64,000 bases of DNA from Streptomyces californicus (GCF_000717645.1 NZ_JNZZ01000001.1:523192-587191); one strand, 5' to 3'; counted from the stretch's first letter, positions 1-8,133 are shown. Notes: generated by a model not told the origin, from the sequence alone. Translations and numbers: made by a program.

Positions 1-51
1 GGCCGGGGCCCCGGCCCCGGCCCCCCGGACGATGCCGGGTTCCCCCGACGA

Positions 52-82
52 TTCCGCACCGCGCAACGTGACATTGTATAGT
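52..82 (+). promoter_or_regulatory. Probable promoter and operator of the GntR regulator gene
   Basis: A good -10 hexamer, TATAGT, lies at 77-82, about 27 bases before the start codon, with a weak -35 (TTCCGC) near 52-57. Immediately upstream of the -10, positions 68-76 read GTGACATTG. The same nine bases occur in the promoter region of the divergently placed catabolic operon near 8082-8101. A regulator bound here would cover the -10 edge, so autorepression is a reasonable inference. Confidence 0.5.
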
Positions 83-108
83 GCGGTGACAAATCTGAAG
101 GGGAACGC

Positions 109-819
109 ATGAGTGAGCTGAAGTCCCGCAAACTCATCTCGGTGCAGGAGCATCTGCGCGACCAGGTGGCCAACGCCCTGCGCGCCGCGCTGATAGCGGG
201 AGAGCTACAGCCCGGCGTGATCTACTCGGCGCCCACGCTCGCGGCCGAGTACGGCGTATCGGCCACGCCCGTACGCGAGGCCATGCTGGATCTGGCCCGC
301 GAGGGGCTGGTCGAGGCGGTCCGCAACAAGGGGTTCCGCGTCACCGAACTGTCCGAGCGCGACCTGGACGAGTACACGGAGATCCGCGCCCTCATCGAGA
401 TCCCCACGATCGGCCGCGTGACCCGCACCGCCTCCCGCGAGCAGTTGGAGGCGGTGCGCCCGGTGGCCGAGGAGATCGTGGCCGCCGCGCAGCGGGGCGA
501 CCTGATCGGCTATCTGGAGTCGGACCGCCGCTTCCACCTCGACCTGCTCGCGCTCGCGGGCAACGCGCGCCTGGTCGAGACGGTGGCCGACCTGCGCAAG
601 CGCTCCCGGCTGTACGGACTCACCGACCTGTCCCAGGAGGGGTCGCTGGTGGGTTCGGCCCAGGAGCACACCGCGCTCCTGGACATCATGATCGAGGGCG
701 ACGCGGAGGCGGCCGAGGAACACATGCGCAGCCATCTCGCGCATGTCAGGACGCTGTGGGCGGCCCGTAAGGAACAGGCCGGCCGGGCGGTCCCGCCCCG
801 CAAGCTCGGGGCGCGCTGA
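109..819 (+). CDS. GntR-family (FadR/FCD subfamily) transcriptional regulator of the hydroxyproline locus
   Basis: This 236-residue protein has an N-terminal winged helix (about residues 12-80) and an all-helical FCD ligand-binding domain (about 86-215). The residues that usually bind metal in FCD domains are visible as Asp139, His143, His187 and His209. Family members normally repress catabolic operons and are released by a pathway metabolite. The ATG follows GAAGGGGA at a good distance. The catabolic operon runs leftward from 8067 and the aldehyde dehydrogenase gene lies beyond it. A shared GTGACATTG element in both promoters supports local control. The inducer is not visible; a hydroxyproline isomer or a pyrroline carboxylate is likely from context. 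Confidence 0.9.
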   Translation: MSELKSRKLISVQEHLRDQVANALRAALIAGELQPGVIYSAPTLAAEYGVSATPVREAMLDLAREGLVEAVRNKGFRVTELSERDLDEYTEIRALIEIPTIGRVTRTASREQLEAVRPVAEEIVAAAQRGDLIGYLESDRRFHLDLLALAGNARLVETVADLRKRSRLYGLTDLSQEGSLVGSAQEHTALLDIMIEGDAEAAEEHMRSHLAHVRTLWAARKEQAGRAVPPRKLGAR

Positions 820-860
820 CGCCGAAGCGGGGTGCCCGCCGAGTCGGCCGCCCGTCCGCC

Positions 861-924
861 CGGAGCCGCCCCGGGCCACGGCGACCGGGGCCGCCCCGCC
901 CCGTCGTGGCCCGGGGCGGCTCCG
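861..924. terminator. Bidirectional hairpin between convergent genes
   Basis: Positions 861-880 and 905-924 are perfect 20-bp inverted complements with a 24-base loop. The hairpin lies between the convergent GntR gene and the reductase gene. There is no T-tract, as is common for Streptomyces terminators. Confidence 0.6.
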
Positions 925-1009
925 GTACGTGGAGCGCGGCGACCCCCGGTACGTGGAGCGGGACGGCCCCCGGTACGTGGAGCGGGACGGCCCCCGGTAC
1001 GTGGAGCGC
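923..1009. repeat. 24-bp tandem repeat, about 3.6 copies
   Basis: Units starting CGGTACGTGG begin at 923, 947, 971 and 995, an exact 24-bp period. The first unit differs by a few bases and the last is cut off at the stop codon of the reductase gene. It occupies the space between convergent genes and looks like a minisatellite. Confidence 0.85.
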
Positions 1010-1963
1010 TCAGTTCCGCCCCTCCGCTCCCCCCTCCCGCGCCTTCCGCCGGTGGGCCGCGACGGCGACCACCAGGTCCTGCCAGCCCATCCCGCACGTC
1101 TTCACGACCAGCGGCCGGCCGGCCGGCGGCACCGCGCGGGAAGCGGCCGGGTCCGACAGGGCGACCAGGGCGTCCGGGGCCAGGGCCCCGTCACGGACCG
1201 CCAGAACGACGTCGCCCGCCTCGCGGAGCGCGGTCGCACGGCTCTCGACCAACACCGTGGCACGTTCCATCAGGGCGCTGTCCAGCTCTCGTACGTCCGG
1301 TTCGTGCGAGCCGACCGCCAGCACCACCGCGCCGTCGCGCACCAGCCGCCCGTCGACCACCGGTTCGCGGGCGGACGTCGCGGTGACGACGACATCCGCG
1401 CGCCGCACCAGTTCCGCGGTCTCCCGGGCACCGGCCGGCCGGCGGCGGTCGGCCCAGCCGGGGGCGGCCCCCTCGCCCCGGGTGACGACCGTGACGTCGG
1501 CCACCGGGACGTGCGCCCGTACGGTGACGGCGTGTCCGCGGCCCTGGGGGCCCGCGCCGAAGACCACCAGCCGCAGCCCGGCGCCCGCCCTCTCCCCCGC
1601 GAGGGCGCGCAGCCGGTCCAGGCAGGCCGCGACCGAGACGGCCGGGGTGCGCAGGGTCGTCAGCGCCACCCCGTCCAGGAGCGCCACCGGGGTGAGGGTC
1701 GCGCTGTCGTGCAGCAGGTACGTGGCGTTGATCCGCCGGAGCCCGCGCGCCGCGTTGCCGGGGGCGACGGTGGCGACCTTCACGCCGAACCAGCCGTCGT
1801 GCTCGGAGGGCATGAGCAGCCCCTGCCCCCGGGCCAGCGGCACGACCGTCCGCGCTACGTCGCCGTCCGGGTCGAGGCCCCCGGACAGCGCCTCCCTGAC
1901 CGCGGCGACGGCCCCGGCCGGACCGAGCGCGAAGACGTCCGCCGCGTCGAGCGTCACCGTCAT
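1010..1963 (-). CDS. Ornithine cyclodeaminase/mu-crystallin family reductase, probable delta1-pyrroline-2-carboxylate reductase
   Basis: This 317-residue protein belongs to the OCD/mu-crystallin family. An N-terminal substrate domain contains Lys62 in a KVATVAPGN stretch, and a Rossmann dinucleotide site GAGPQGRGH spans about residues 136-144. Members in hydroxyproline clusters commonly reduce pyrroline-2-carboxylate to L-proline with NAD(P)H. It is the last gene of the operon, and its ATG overlaps the stop of the upstream epimerase (ATGA, 1963-1960), so translation is coupled. Other family reactions (ornithine cyclodeaminase, ketimine reductase, alanine dehydrogenase) cannot be excluded from sequence. 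The context favours a role in 3-hydroxyproline or pyrroline-carboxylate recycling. Confidence 0.8.
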   Translation of the reverse strand: MTVTLDAADVFALGPAGAVAAVREALSGGLDPDGDVARTVVPLARGQGLLMPSEHDGWFGVKVATVAPGNAARGLRRINATYLLHDSATLTPVALLDGVALTTLRTPAVSVAACLDRLRALAGERAGAGLRLVVFGAGPQGRGHAVTVRAHVPVADVTVVTRGEGAAPGWADRRRPAGARETAELVRRADVVVTATSAREPVVDGRLVRDGAVVLAVGSHEPDVRELDSALMERATVLVESRATALREAGDVVLAVRDGALAPDALVALSDPAASRAVPPAGRPLVVKTCGMGWQDLVVAVAAHRRKAREGGAEGRN

Positions 1964-3114
1964 CGCAGCACGAACCCGGGTACGAGGGTGTCGTCGGGAT
2001 CGACGGTGAAGGCTCCGGTCCCGGTGGCGTACGCGGTGCCCGTCACCGCCGGGACGACCGTGCGGCGGCCGTCGACCACGGACGTCCGCTCGATCCGCGC
2101 GCGGAAGAGCGAACCGACGACCGACTCGTGGAGCAGTTCGTCGCCGGGACGCAGCTCCCCGGAGTCGGCGAGGAGCGCCACCCGGGCGGCGGTGCCCGAG
2201 CCGCACGGGGAACGGTCCACCTGGCCGTCCGCGAAGACCGTGACGTTCCGGTGGTGCAGCAGCCGGGTGGAGTCGGAGCGGCGGACGGGGGCGCGGGCCT
2301 CCTCGGTGAACACCGTCCCGTAGACGCCGGACAGCCGGTCGTCCCCGGGGTGTTCGGCGGCGCGGGCGGCGTTCAGCGCGTCGCGGATCTCGCGGCCGGC
2401 CGCGATGAGCGCGGTGACGTCGTGCGGCCGGACCCGCGCGCCGGTGCCCAGCCGGCCGACCGGGAGCACGGCGTACATGGCACCGCCGTAGGCGATGTCG
2501 ACGGTGAGCGTGCCGTACGAGGTCGCCACCTCGACGCCGCGTGCGTGGACGTGTCCGGGGACGTTGACGAAGGTCACGTCCGCGACCCTGCCGCCGGCCG
2601 TGCGCACGCTCGCCGTGACCCGCCCGGACGGGACGTCGATGACGACGTCGGTCGTGCCCTCGGGCGGCGCCGGGACCAGCCCTTCGGCGACCGCCCAGGC
2701 GCCGAGGGCGATCGTGCCGTGGCCGCAGGCGGTGGAGAAGCCGTCCTTGTGCCAGAAGAGGGCGCCGAGATGGGCCCCGGCGTCGTCCGGCGGGACGACG
2801 AACGCCCCGTACATGTCGGCGTGGCCGCGCGGTTCGCCGCACAGCAGGGCCCGGGTCCACTGCGTCCCGGCGTCGGCCATGGCGAGGGTACGCCGCTCGG
2901 CGACGGTGGGACCGGGCCCGGTGACGGCCGGCGGCGGCTCGGGAACGATCCGGAACGGCTCTCCCCCGGTGTGCCAGTCGGCCGTCCGTATCGGCCACGT
3001 GCGGGGGTGGCCGGTTCCGCCGGGTGGGTGGTGGGTCCCGGCACGCGGGTGGCCGGTTCCCGCGCCCGGGAGGCGGGATCCGGCCGGCCCGGCGGGCGGT
3101 CGGCCGGTGGTCAT
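1960..3114 (-). CDS. Proline racemase family protein, second hydroxyproline epimerase paralogue with N-terminal extension
   Basis: This 384-residue protein carries both catalytic cysteines of the family: Cys130 in ACGHGT and Cys304 in PCGSGT. The Cys/Cys pair is known for proline racemases and 4-hydroxyproline 2-epimerases, whereas trans-3-hydroxyproline dehydratases have Thr at the second site. The conserved fold begins near residue 43 (TADWHTGGEPF). The preceding 40 or so residues are a Gly/His/Pro-rich stretch encoded by an imperfect repeat. No other in-frame start codon lies between the ATG and the conserved region, so the extension appears genuine unless the start is mis-assigned. It overlaps both neighbours by ATGA. 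Having a second copy beside the reductase suggests a different hydroxyproline isomer, which is inference. Confidence 0.85.
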   Translation of the reverse strand: MTTGRPPAGPAGSRLPGAGTGHPRAGTHHPPGGTGHPRTWPIRTADWHTGGEPFRIVPEPPPAVTGPGPTVAERRTLAMADAGTQWTRALLCGEPRGHADMYGAFVVPPDDAGAHLGALFWHKDGFSTACGHGTIALGAWAVAEGLVPAPPEGTTDVVIDVPSGRVTASVRTAGGRVADVTFVNVPGHVHARGVEVATSYGTLTVDIAYGGAMYAVLPVGRLGTGARVRPHDVTALIAAGREIRDALNAARAAEHPGDDRLSGVYGTVFTEEARAPVRRSDSTRLLHHRNVTVFADGQVDRSPCGSGTAARVALLADSGELRPGDELLHESVVGSLFRARIERTSVVDGRRTVVPAVTGTAYATGTGAFTVDPDDTLVPGFVLR

Positions 3115-4112
3115 ACGGTGAATCCCGTCGGATAGGGGTCCGTGGGGTCGAGCAGGTACTGCGCGGTCCCGGTGATCCAGGCGCGGCCGGTGATGGACGG
3201 CAGGACGGCGGGGCGTCCGCCGACCGTGGTCTCCGCGAGGAGCCGGCCGGTGAAGCGGGAGCCGATGAGGGACTCGTTGACGAAGTCCTGCCCGGTCTTC
3301 AGCTGTCCGCGCGCGTGCAGTTGGGCCATCCGGGCGCTCGTCCCCGTCCCGCACGGTGAGCGGTCGAACCATCCGGGGTGGATGGCCATCGCGTGCCGTG
3401 AGTGCTCGGCGGTGGAGCCGGGCGCCTCCAGGTAGACGTGGTGGCAGACGTCGATCGACGGGTCCTCGGGATGCGCCACCGGGTTCTGTTCGTTGATCGC
3501 GTCCATGATGCTCATGCCGGCGGCGAGCAGCCGCCCCTTCTCGGCCCGGTCGAAGGGGATGCCGAGATCGTCGGTGCGGACGACGGCGTAGAAGTTGCCG
3601 CCGTAGGCGATGTCGTAGCGGACCGGGCCGTACCCCTCCACCTCCACGACCTGGTCCAGCGCGTGGCTGTAGGAGGCGACGTTCTCCAGGGTGACGGACT
3701 CCGCGCGCCCGTCGTGCACCGCGACCCGTGCCGTCACGAGACCGGCGGGGGTGTCGAGGCGGATGACGGTCTCCGGTTCGACCGCCTCGACCATCCCCGT
3801 CTCGACGAGGACCGTCGCCACGCCGATGGTGCCGTGACCGCACATCGGCAGGCAGCCGGAGACCTCGATGAACAGCACGCCGAAGTCGGCGTCCGGCCGG
3901 GTCGGGGGCTGGAGGATCGCGCCGGACATGGACGCGTGCCCGCGCGGCTCGCACATCAGCAGGGTGCGCAGCCCGTCGCGCTCCGCCGTGAACCGCTCCC
4001 GGCGCTCGGCCATCGTCGCGCCCGGCAGGACACCCACCCCGCCGGTGACGACCCGGGTCGGCATGCCCTCGGTGTGCGAGTCGACCGCGTGGTAACAGAC
4101 TTGGGAACGCAC
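3111..4112 (-). CDS. 4-hydroxyproline 2-epimerase (proline racemase family)
   Basis: This 333-residue protein has the family's usual length and both catalytic cysteines, Cys91 in MCGHGT and Cys254 in PCGTGT. It would interconvert trans-4-hydroxy-L-proline and cis-4-hydroxy-D-proline by two-base proton transfer in the cytoplasm, the first step of bacterial hydroxyproline breakdown. Proline racemase activity is the alternative, but the neighbouring dehydrogenase, deaminase and semialdehyde dehydrogenase genes favour hydroxyproline. Its start lies one base after the deaminase stop (4114), and its stop overlaps the next ATG at 3114. It is only moderately similar to the adjacent paralogue, so this is an old duplication. 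Confidence 0.9.
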   Translation of the reverse strand: MRSQVCYHAVDSHTEGMPTRVVTGGVGVLPGATMAERRERFTAERDGLRTLLMCEPRGHASMSGAILQPPTRPDADFGVLFIEVSGCLPMCGHGTIGVATVLVETGMVEAVEPETVIRLDTPAGLVTARVAVHDGRAESVTLENVASYSHALDQVVEVEGYGPVRYDIAYGGNFYAVVRTDDLGIPFDRAEKGRLLAAGMSIMDAINEQNPVAHPEDPSIDVCHHVYLEAPGSTAEHSRHAMAIHPGWFDRSPCGTGTSARMAQLHARGQLKTGQDFVNESLIGSRFTGRLLAETTVGGRPAVLPSITGRAWITGTAQYLLDPTDPYPTGFTV

Positions 4113-4113
4113 G

Positions 4114-5037
4114 TCAGTTGACCCCCGCCTCGATGAGGGCCCGGGTGGCGGACCGTACGACGGACTCGGTCTCCGCGGTCAGGGGCTGCCGGGGCGGACG
4201 GCAGACGCCGCCGGTGCGGCCGATCATGTCCTGGCCGAGCTTGATCGCCTGGATGAACTCGGTCCGGCTGTCCCAGCGCAGTACGGGGTGGAGCGCGCGG
4301 TAGAGCGGCAGCGCGGTGGCGAGGTCACCGGCCAGCGAGGCGTTGTAGAGGTCGAGGCAGGCGCGCGGGAAGACCTGGGGGTAGCCGGCGACCCAGCCCT
4401 TGGCCCCGGCGACGGCGACCTCCAGGAGGGTGTCGTCGGTGCCGATGATCAGGTCGAGGCCGGGGGCGAGTTCGTTGATGGCGTAGCAGCGCCGTACGTC
4501 GCCGGAGAACTCCTTCACCCCCACGATGAACCCCTCGGCGTGCAGCTTGGCCAGCAGTTCGGGGCGCAGGTCGACCTTGGTGTCGATGGGGTTGTTGTAG
4601 GCGGTGACGGGGAGCCCGACGGAGGCCACCGCCGCGTAGTGCTCCAGCACCGCGCGGTCGTCGGCCCGGTAGGCGTTGGGCGGCAGGCACATGACGGCGT
4701 GGCAGCCGGCGTCCTTGGCGAACTGCGCGTGCCTGCGCGCCTCGATCGCGCCGTACGCCCCGACGCCCGGCATCACGGTGAAGCCCTCGGGGGCGTTGGC
4801 GACGGCGGTCTCCACGACCCGGTCGCGCTCCTCGTACGTCAGGGTCTGGTACTCGCCCAGCGAGCCGTTCGGAGCGACGCCGTGCAGGCCCTGTTCGGCG
4901 AGCCAGGCGACGTTGTCGCCGTAGGCCCCGTGGTCGACGGCGAGGTCGCGGCCGAAGGGGAGGCTGGTGGCGACGATGACGCCGTGCCAGGGCATGCGGG
5001 GGGCGTCGGCGGGGGTTCGGCGTTCGGTGCTGTCCAT
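4114..5037 (-). CDS. DapA-family enzyme, probable delta1-pyrroline-4-hydroxy-2-carboxylate deaminase
   Basis: This 307-residue (beta/alpha)8 protein of the dihydrodipicolinate synthase family has the Schiff-base lysine Lys175 in GVKEFSGD, Tyr147 in YNNP, and the GSLGE motif near 58-62. In hydroxyproline operons this branch removes water and ammonia from pyrroline-4-hydroxy-2-carboxylate to give 2-oxoglutarate semialdehyde. That is the substrate expected for the aldehyde dehydrogenase encoded at 8212-9855. It sits between the oxidase genes and the epimerase gene. Another DapA-like aldolase function is possible but less likely in this setting. Confidence 0.85.
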   Translation of the reverse strand: MDSTERRTPADAPRMPWHGVIVATSLPFGRDLAVDHGAYGDNVAWLAEQGLHGVAPNGSLGEYQTLTYEERDRVVETAVANAPEGFTVMPGVGAYGAIEARRHAQFAKDAGCHAVMCLPPNAYRADDRAVLEHYAAVASVGLPVTAYNNPIDTKVDLRPELLAKLHAEGFIVGVKEFSGDVRRCYAINELAPGLDLIIGTDDTLLEVAVAGAKGWVAGYPQVFPRACLDLYNASLAGDLATALPLYRALHPVLRWDSRTEFIQAIKLGQDMIGRTGGVCRPPRQPLTAETESVVRSATRALIEAGVN

Positions 5038-5046
5038 GGACTCTCC

Positions 5047-6654
5047 TCAGGTGGTTGCGGAAGGGGGCTCGACGGAGTCGGCGAGCGCGCCGAGGGTGAC
5101 GGGGGTGGCGATCAACCGTTCGGCCGGGGCGTACGGCCGGCCGGGGGCGGCGACGAGGCAGTGCACGGCGGGTCCGCACATGCGGCCCTGGCACCAGCCC
5201 ATGCCGGCCCGGGTCAGCTGTTTGACCTGGCGGTGGTCGGACGCTCGGCCTTCCTCGCGGGCGGTGCGGACGGCCACCGCGGTGACCTCCTCGCACCGGC
5301 AGACCGTGGTGTCGTCGGTCAGCCAGGCGGGCCAGGCCGGTGGCAGGGGGTGGGCGCCCGCCATGGCGCGGGCGAAGGCGCGGTGGCGGGCCGCGGTCCG
5401 CCGCACTCCGGCGGTACGCCGGGGGTGGGGGCGGCCCGGAGCGGCCAGGTCGGTCAGGACGGAGACGGCGGCGAGGCGGCCCTCGGCGACGGCGAGCGCC
5501 GCCCCGCCGACCCCGCAGGTCTCGCCCGCCGCGTACAGACCGGGCACGGTGGTGCGCTGCCCGGCGTCCACGGTGGCGGCGAGGGTGCCGTCGCCCGCGT
5601 CGGCGAGGTCGCAGCCGAGCGGGAGGAGGAGGTCGAGCTGGGGGACGAAGCCCCAGCCGACCCCGACGGTGTCGGCGTCGATCCGGCGCTCCGTCCCCGG
5701 GAGCGGGCGCCCGTCGCCGTCCAGGGACGCGGTCCGCACGGCGGCGACCCGCGCGTCCCCCTCGGCGGCCACGACGGCGGTGCGGGTGCGGACCGGGACC
5801 CGGTGGCGGGCGAGTACGGCCGCGTACCGTGCGGCCTCGGCCCACTTGGCGGGGTCGCGCAGCAGCGGCAGGGGCCGGCGCAGCCAGTTCGAGGGCGCGG
5901 CGGCCTCGCACACGGCGACGACCTCGGCCCCGCGTGCGGCGAGGGCGGCGGCGACGGGCAGCAGGAAGGGCCCGGTGCCGCCGAGGACCACTCGGCGGCC
6001 GGCGACGACTCCCCCGCCCTTGAGCAGCGACTGGAGTCCTCCGGCGGTGAGGACGCCCGGCAGGTCCCAGCCGGGGAAGGGGAGTTGGCGGTCGTAGGCG
6101 CCGGTCGCGACGAGCAGCGCCGGGGCGTGCAGGACGACGGCGCGTTCCTCGGGCGGGTGGGAGCGGTCCATGGCGTGGACGGCGAACCCGTGCTCCGCGC
6201 GGACGGCGGTCCACACGTGGTGGTTCAGCAGCAGCGCGAGCCGTCCCGCGCGCCGGTGGGACTCCAGGGTCGCGCGCAGCGCGCGGTAGGCCGGCAGGTC
6301 GTGGTGCAGGTCGGCGGTGGGGACGGCCTCGCGGGCGTGGTCCGGCGGGTGCCGCCAGAACTGGCCGCCGGGGGCGGCGCCGGAGTCGACGAGAGCGACC
6401 CGCAGCCCGCCGTCGAGGGCGGTCGCGGCGGCGGCCATCCCGGCCGGTCCCGCGCCGACGACCACGAGGTCCGGGGGCTCGGACGGCAGCCCCGCCGCGC
6501 GCTCCGGGCGCTCCGGGCGCTCCGGGCGCTCCGGGTGCTCCGGGTGCTCCGGGTGCTCCGGGTGCTCCGGGTGCCCGCCCGTCGCGTTCCGCGAGGGCTC
6601 GCGCGTCGAGTGCTCCGAAGACCGGTCCGGCCCGCGCTCCGAGGGCTCACGCAT
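5047..6654 (-). CDS. FAD/NAD(P)-binding oxidoreductase, D-hydroxyproline dehydrogenase alpha-type subunit
   Basis: This 535-residue flavoprotein is related to HcnB/OoxA-type subunits. The conserved part starts near residue 60 with a dinucleotide motif GAGPAG at 67-72, has a second nucleotide site near 222-230 (VVLGGTGPF), and ends with a cysteine-rich BFD-like module (Cys452, 454, 488, 493) that probably holds an Fe-S cluster. With the DadA-like and [2Fe-2S] subunits it should oxidise cis-4-hydroxy-D-proline to the pyrroline acid. Residues about 28-52 are Pro-Glu tripeptides, encoded by a 9-bp tandem repeat, and lie before the fold. The start overlaps the [2Fe-2S] gene by 8 bases. Confidence 0.88.
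   Translation of the reverse strand: MREPSERGPDRSSEHSTREPSRNATGGHPEHPEHPEHPEHPERPERPERPERAAGLPSEPPDLVVVGAGPAGMAAAATALDGGLRVALVDSGAAPGGQFWRHPPDHAREAVPTADLHHDLPAYRALRATLESHRRAGRLALLLNHHVWTAVRAEHGFAVHAMDRSHPPEERAVVLHAPALLVATGAYDRQLPFPGWDLPGVLTAGGLQSLLKGGGVVAGRRVVLGGTGPFLLPVAAALAARGAEVVAVCEAAAPSNWLRRPLPLLRDPAKWAEAARYAAVLARHRVPVRTRTAVVAAEGDARVAAVRTASLDGDGRPLPGTERRIDADTVGVGWGFVPQLDLLLPLGCDLADAGDGTLAATVDAGQRTTVPGLYAAGETCGVGGAALAVAEGRLAAVSVLTDLAAPGRPHPRRTAGVRRTAARHRAFARAMAGAHPLPPAWPAWLTDDTTVCRCEEVTAVAVRTAREEGRASDHRQVKQLTRAGMGWCQGRMCGPAVHCLVAAPGRPYAPAERLIATPVTLGALADSVEPPSATT
6501..6572. repeat. 9-bp tandem repeat, eight copies, inside a flavoprotein gene
   Basis: Eight 9-bp units (GCTCCGGGC three times, then GCTCCGGGT five times) begin at 6501 and step exactly nine bases. 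On the coding minus strand they give five His-Pro-Glu and then Arg-Pro-Glu tripeptides. Copy-number change would leave the frame intact. Confidence 0.95.
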
Positions 6655-6910
6655 CGTCGCCCTCCCCCGTCGTGACGGCCATGCCCGCGCGGGCCTGCAC
6701 CAGGCAGGCGCGCTGGCCGCCCGTGCCGTCGACGGTGACGAGGCAGTCGTAGCAGACGCCGATCCCGCAGAAGACGCCGCGAGGCCGTCCCCCGCCCCGG
6801 GTGGTCCGCCAGGCGATCCGGCCCGAGGCGACGAGCGCGGCGGCCAGGGTCTGCCCCGGTACGAACGGCAACGGCTCGCCGTCCACGGTGAACACGGTCA
6901 CTGCGGTCAC
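6647..6910 (-). CDS. (2Fe-2S)-binding small subunit of the D-hydroxyproline dehydrogenase
   Basis: This 87-residue ferredoxin-like protein has cysteines at 48, 53, 56 and 69 in the plant-type pattern CGIGVCYDC followed by a later Cys. It resembles HcnA-type small subunits that pass electrons between the two flavoproteins encoded on either side. The start is GTG, overlapping the upstream stop as GTGA (6910-6907), and its 3' end overlaps the next ATG by 8 bases. Tight coupling on both sides supports a fixed-ratio complex. The length is normal for this subunit. Confidence 0.88.
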   Translation of the reverse strand: MTAVTVFTVDGEPLPFVPGQTLAAALVASGRIAWRTTRGGGRPRGVFCGIGVCYDCLVTVDGTGGQRACLVQARAGMAVTTGEGDDA

Positions 6911-8067
6911 GTCGGCACACCTCCGGTGGTGAGGAATCGGTCGGGCAGCAGGCCGGTGTGGGCGGCCGGGTCGGCGCCGCGCCACGGGCGGCCGAGCAGA
7001 TGGGCGGTGACGAGCGCGCCGGTGCCGGGGGCGAGGCCGATGCCGGCGCCCTCGTGACCGCAGGCGTGGAGGACGCCGGGGACGCGGGGGTCGGGTCCGA
7101 CGACCGGCAGATGGTCCGGGCAGTACGGGCGGAAGCCGCGGTAGGCGCGGATCAGGTGGACGTCGCGCAGGAACGGGAAGAGGCGGCACGCCTGGGCGGC
7201 GAGCACGGCCACCACGGCCGGGTTCATCGTGGTGTCGAAGCCGACGCGTTCGCGGCTGGCGCCGATCAGGATGGTGCCAGCGCGGGTGCCCTCGACGACG
7301 CAGGAGGTCTCCAGGCCCGCGCCGTCGGCCGCCACGTTGGCGACGTAGTCGGCGGAGTAGACCTTGTGCCGGATCATCGGCGGCAGCGGTTCGGTGACGA
7401 GGACGAAGCCCCGGCGCGGCAGGATCTCGACGGGGGCGCCGAGCCGGCGGCCGACCTCGCCGCCCCAGGTGCCCGCCGCGTTGACCACGGCGTCGGCGGC
7501 GAGCACCGTGCCGTCGGCCGTGCGCACTCCGGTGATCCGGCCCCCGGCTCCGGTGACGGCGGCGGCGGCCTCCCCGGTGTGCAGCCGGGCCCCGCCCCGG
7601 ACGGCGGCCCGCAGCAGGGCGGCCGCCGCGAGGACGGGCTGGACCTGGGCGTCCTGCGGGTAGTGGACGCCGCCGGCGAGTCCGGGGGCGCTGTGCGGTT
7701 CGAGGTCGGCGGGGCGGTCGACGCGTACGGTACGGACTCCGGCCGCCGTCTGGCGCTCCGCGAAGGCGTGGAGGGCGGTGAGGGCTTCGGGTGAGGCGGC
7801 GACGACCAGACCGCCCTTGGCCTCCCACTCGAGTGACGCGGAGCCGAGTTCCTCACCCGCCTCGTCCCAGAGCGTACGGCTGAGCCGGGCCAGTTCCAGT
7901 TCGGGGCCGGGCTCCTTGTCGGAGAGGAGGATGTTGCCCTCCCCCCGGCTGGTCGTCCCCGCGCCGACGGGCCCCCGGTCGAGGACCGTGACGTCGAGGC
8001 CCGCGGAGACGGCGTGGAACGCGCAGGCGGCGCCCACGATGCCCGCGCCCACGACGATGACTTTCAC
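6907..8067 (-). CDS. FAD-dependent DadA-family oxidoreductase, D-hydroxyproline dehydrogenase beta-type subunit
   Basis: This 386-residue protein of the glycine/D-amino-acid oxidase (DAO) family has an FAD motif GAGIVG at residues 7-12 and the C-terminal CGHEGAGIGLAPGTG region typical of the family. It likely holds the amine-oxidising site for cis-4-hydroxy-D-proline, with electrons passing through the small Fe-S subunit. It is the first gene of the seven-gene operon. The start is GTG at 8067-8065, preceded by AGGGGGT five bases upstream. The transcript would begin just upstream, inside or beside the palindromic operator. Sarcosine or another D-amino acid is the alternative substrate, disfavoured by the neighbours. 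Confidence 0.88.
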   Translation of the reverse strand: MKVIVVGAGIVGAACAFHAVSAGLDVTVLDRGPVGAGTTSRGEGNILLSDKEPGPELELARLSRTLWDEAGEELGSASLEWEAKGGLVVAASPEALTALHAFAERQTAAGVRTVRVDRPADLEPHSAPGLAGGVHYPQDAQVQPVLAAAALLRAAVRGGARLHTGEAAAAVTGAGGRITGVRTADGTVLAADAVVNAAGTWGGEVGRRLGAPVEILPRRGFVLVTEPLPPMIRHKVYSADYVANVAADGAGLETSCVVEGTRAGTILIGASRERVGFDTTMNPAVVAVLAAQACRLFPFLRDVHLIRAYRGFRPYCPDHLPVVGPDPRVPGVLHACGHEGAGIGLAPGTGALVTAHLLGRPWRGADPAAHTGLLPDRFLTTGGVPT

Positions 8068-8081
8068 GACGACCCCCTAGT

Positions 8082-8133
8082 GCAATGTCACATGCCATTG
8101 CTTAGGCTATACATCCGGACGACCCGAGGACAA
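8082..8133 (-). promoter_or_regulatory. Promoter and palindromic operator of the hydroxyproline operon
   Basis: On the minus strand a -35 TTGTCC (8133-8128) and a -10 TATAGC (8111-8106) are separated by 16 bases. Directly downstream, positions 8082-8101 form a 20-bp imperfect palindrome with outer arms GCAATG and CATTGC, 16 of 20 positions being symmetric. One arm contains GTGACATTG, identical to the element at 68-76 in the regulator's own promoter. Its position at the expected transcription start fits a repressor operator for the GntR protein. Confidence 0.6.
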
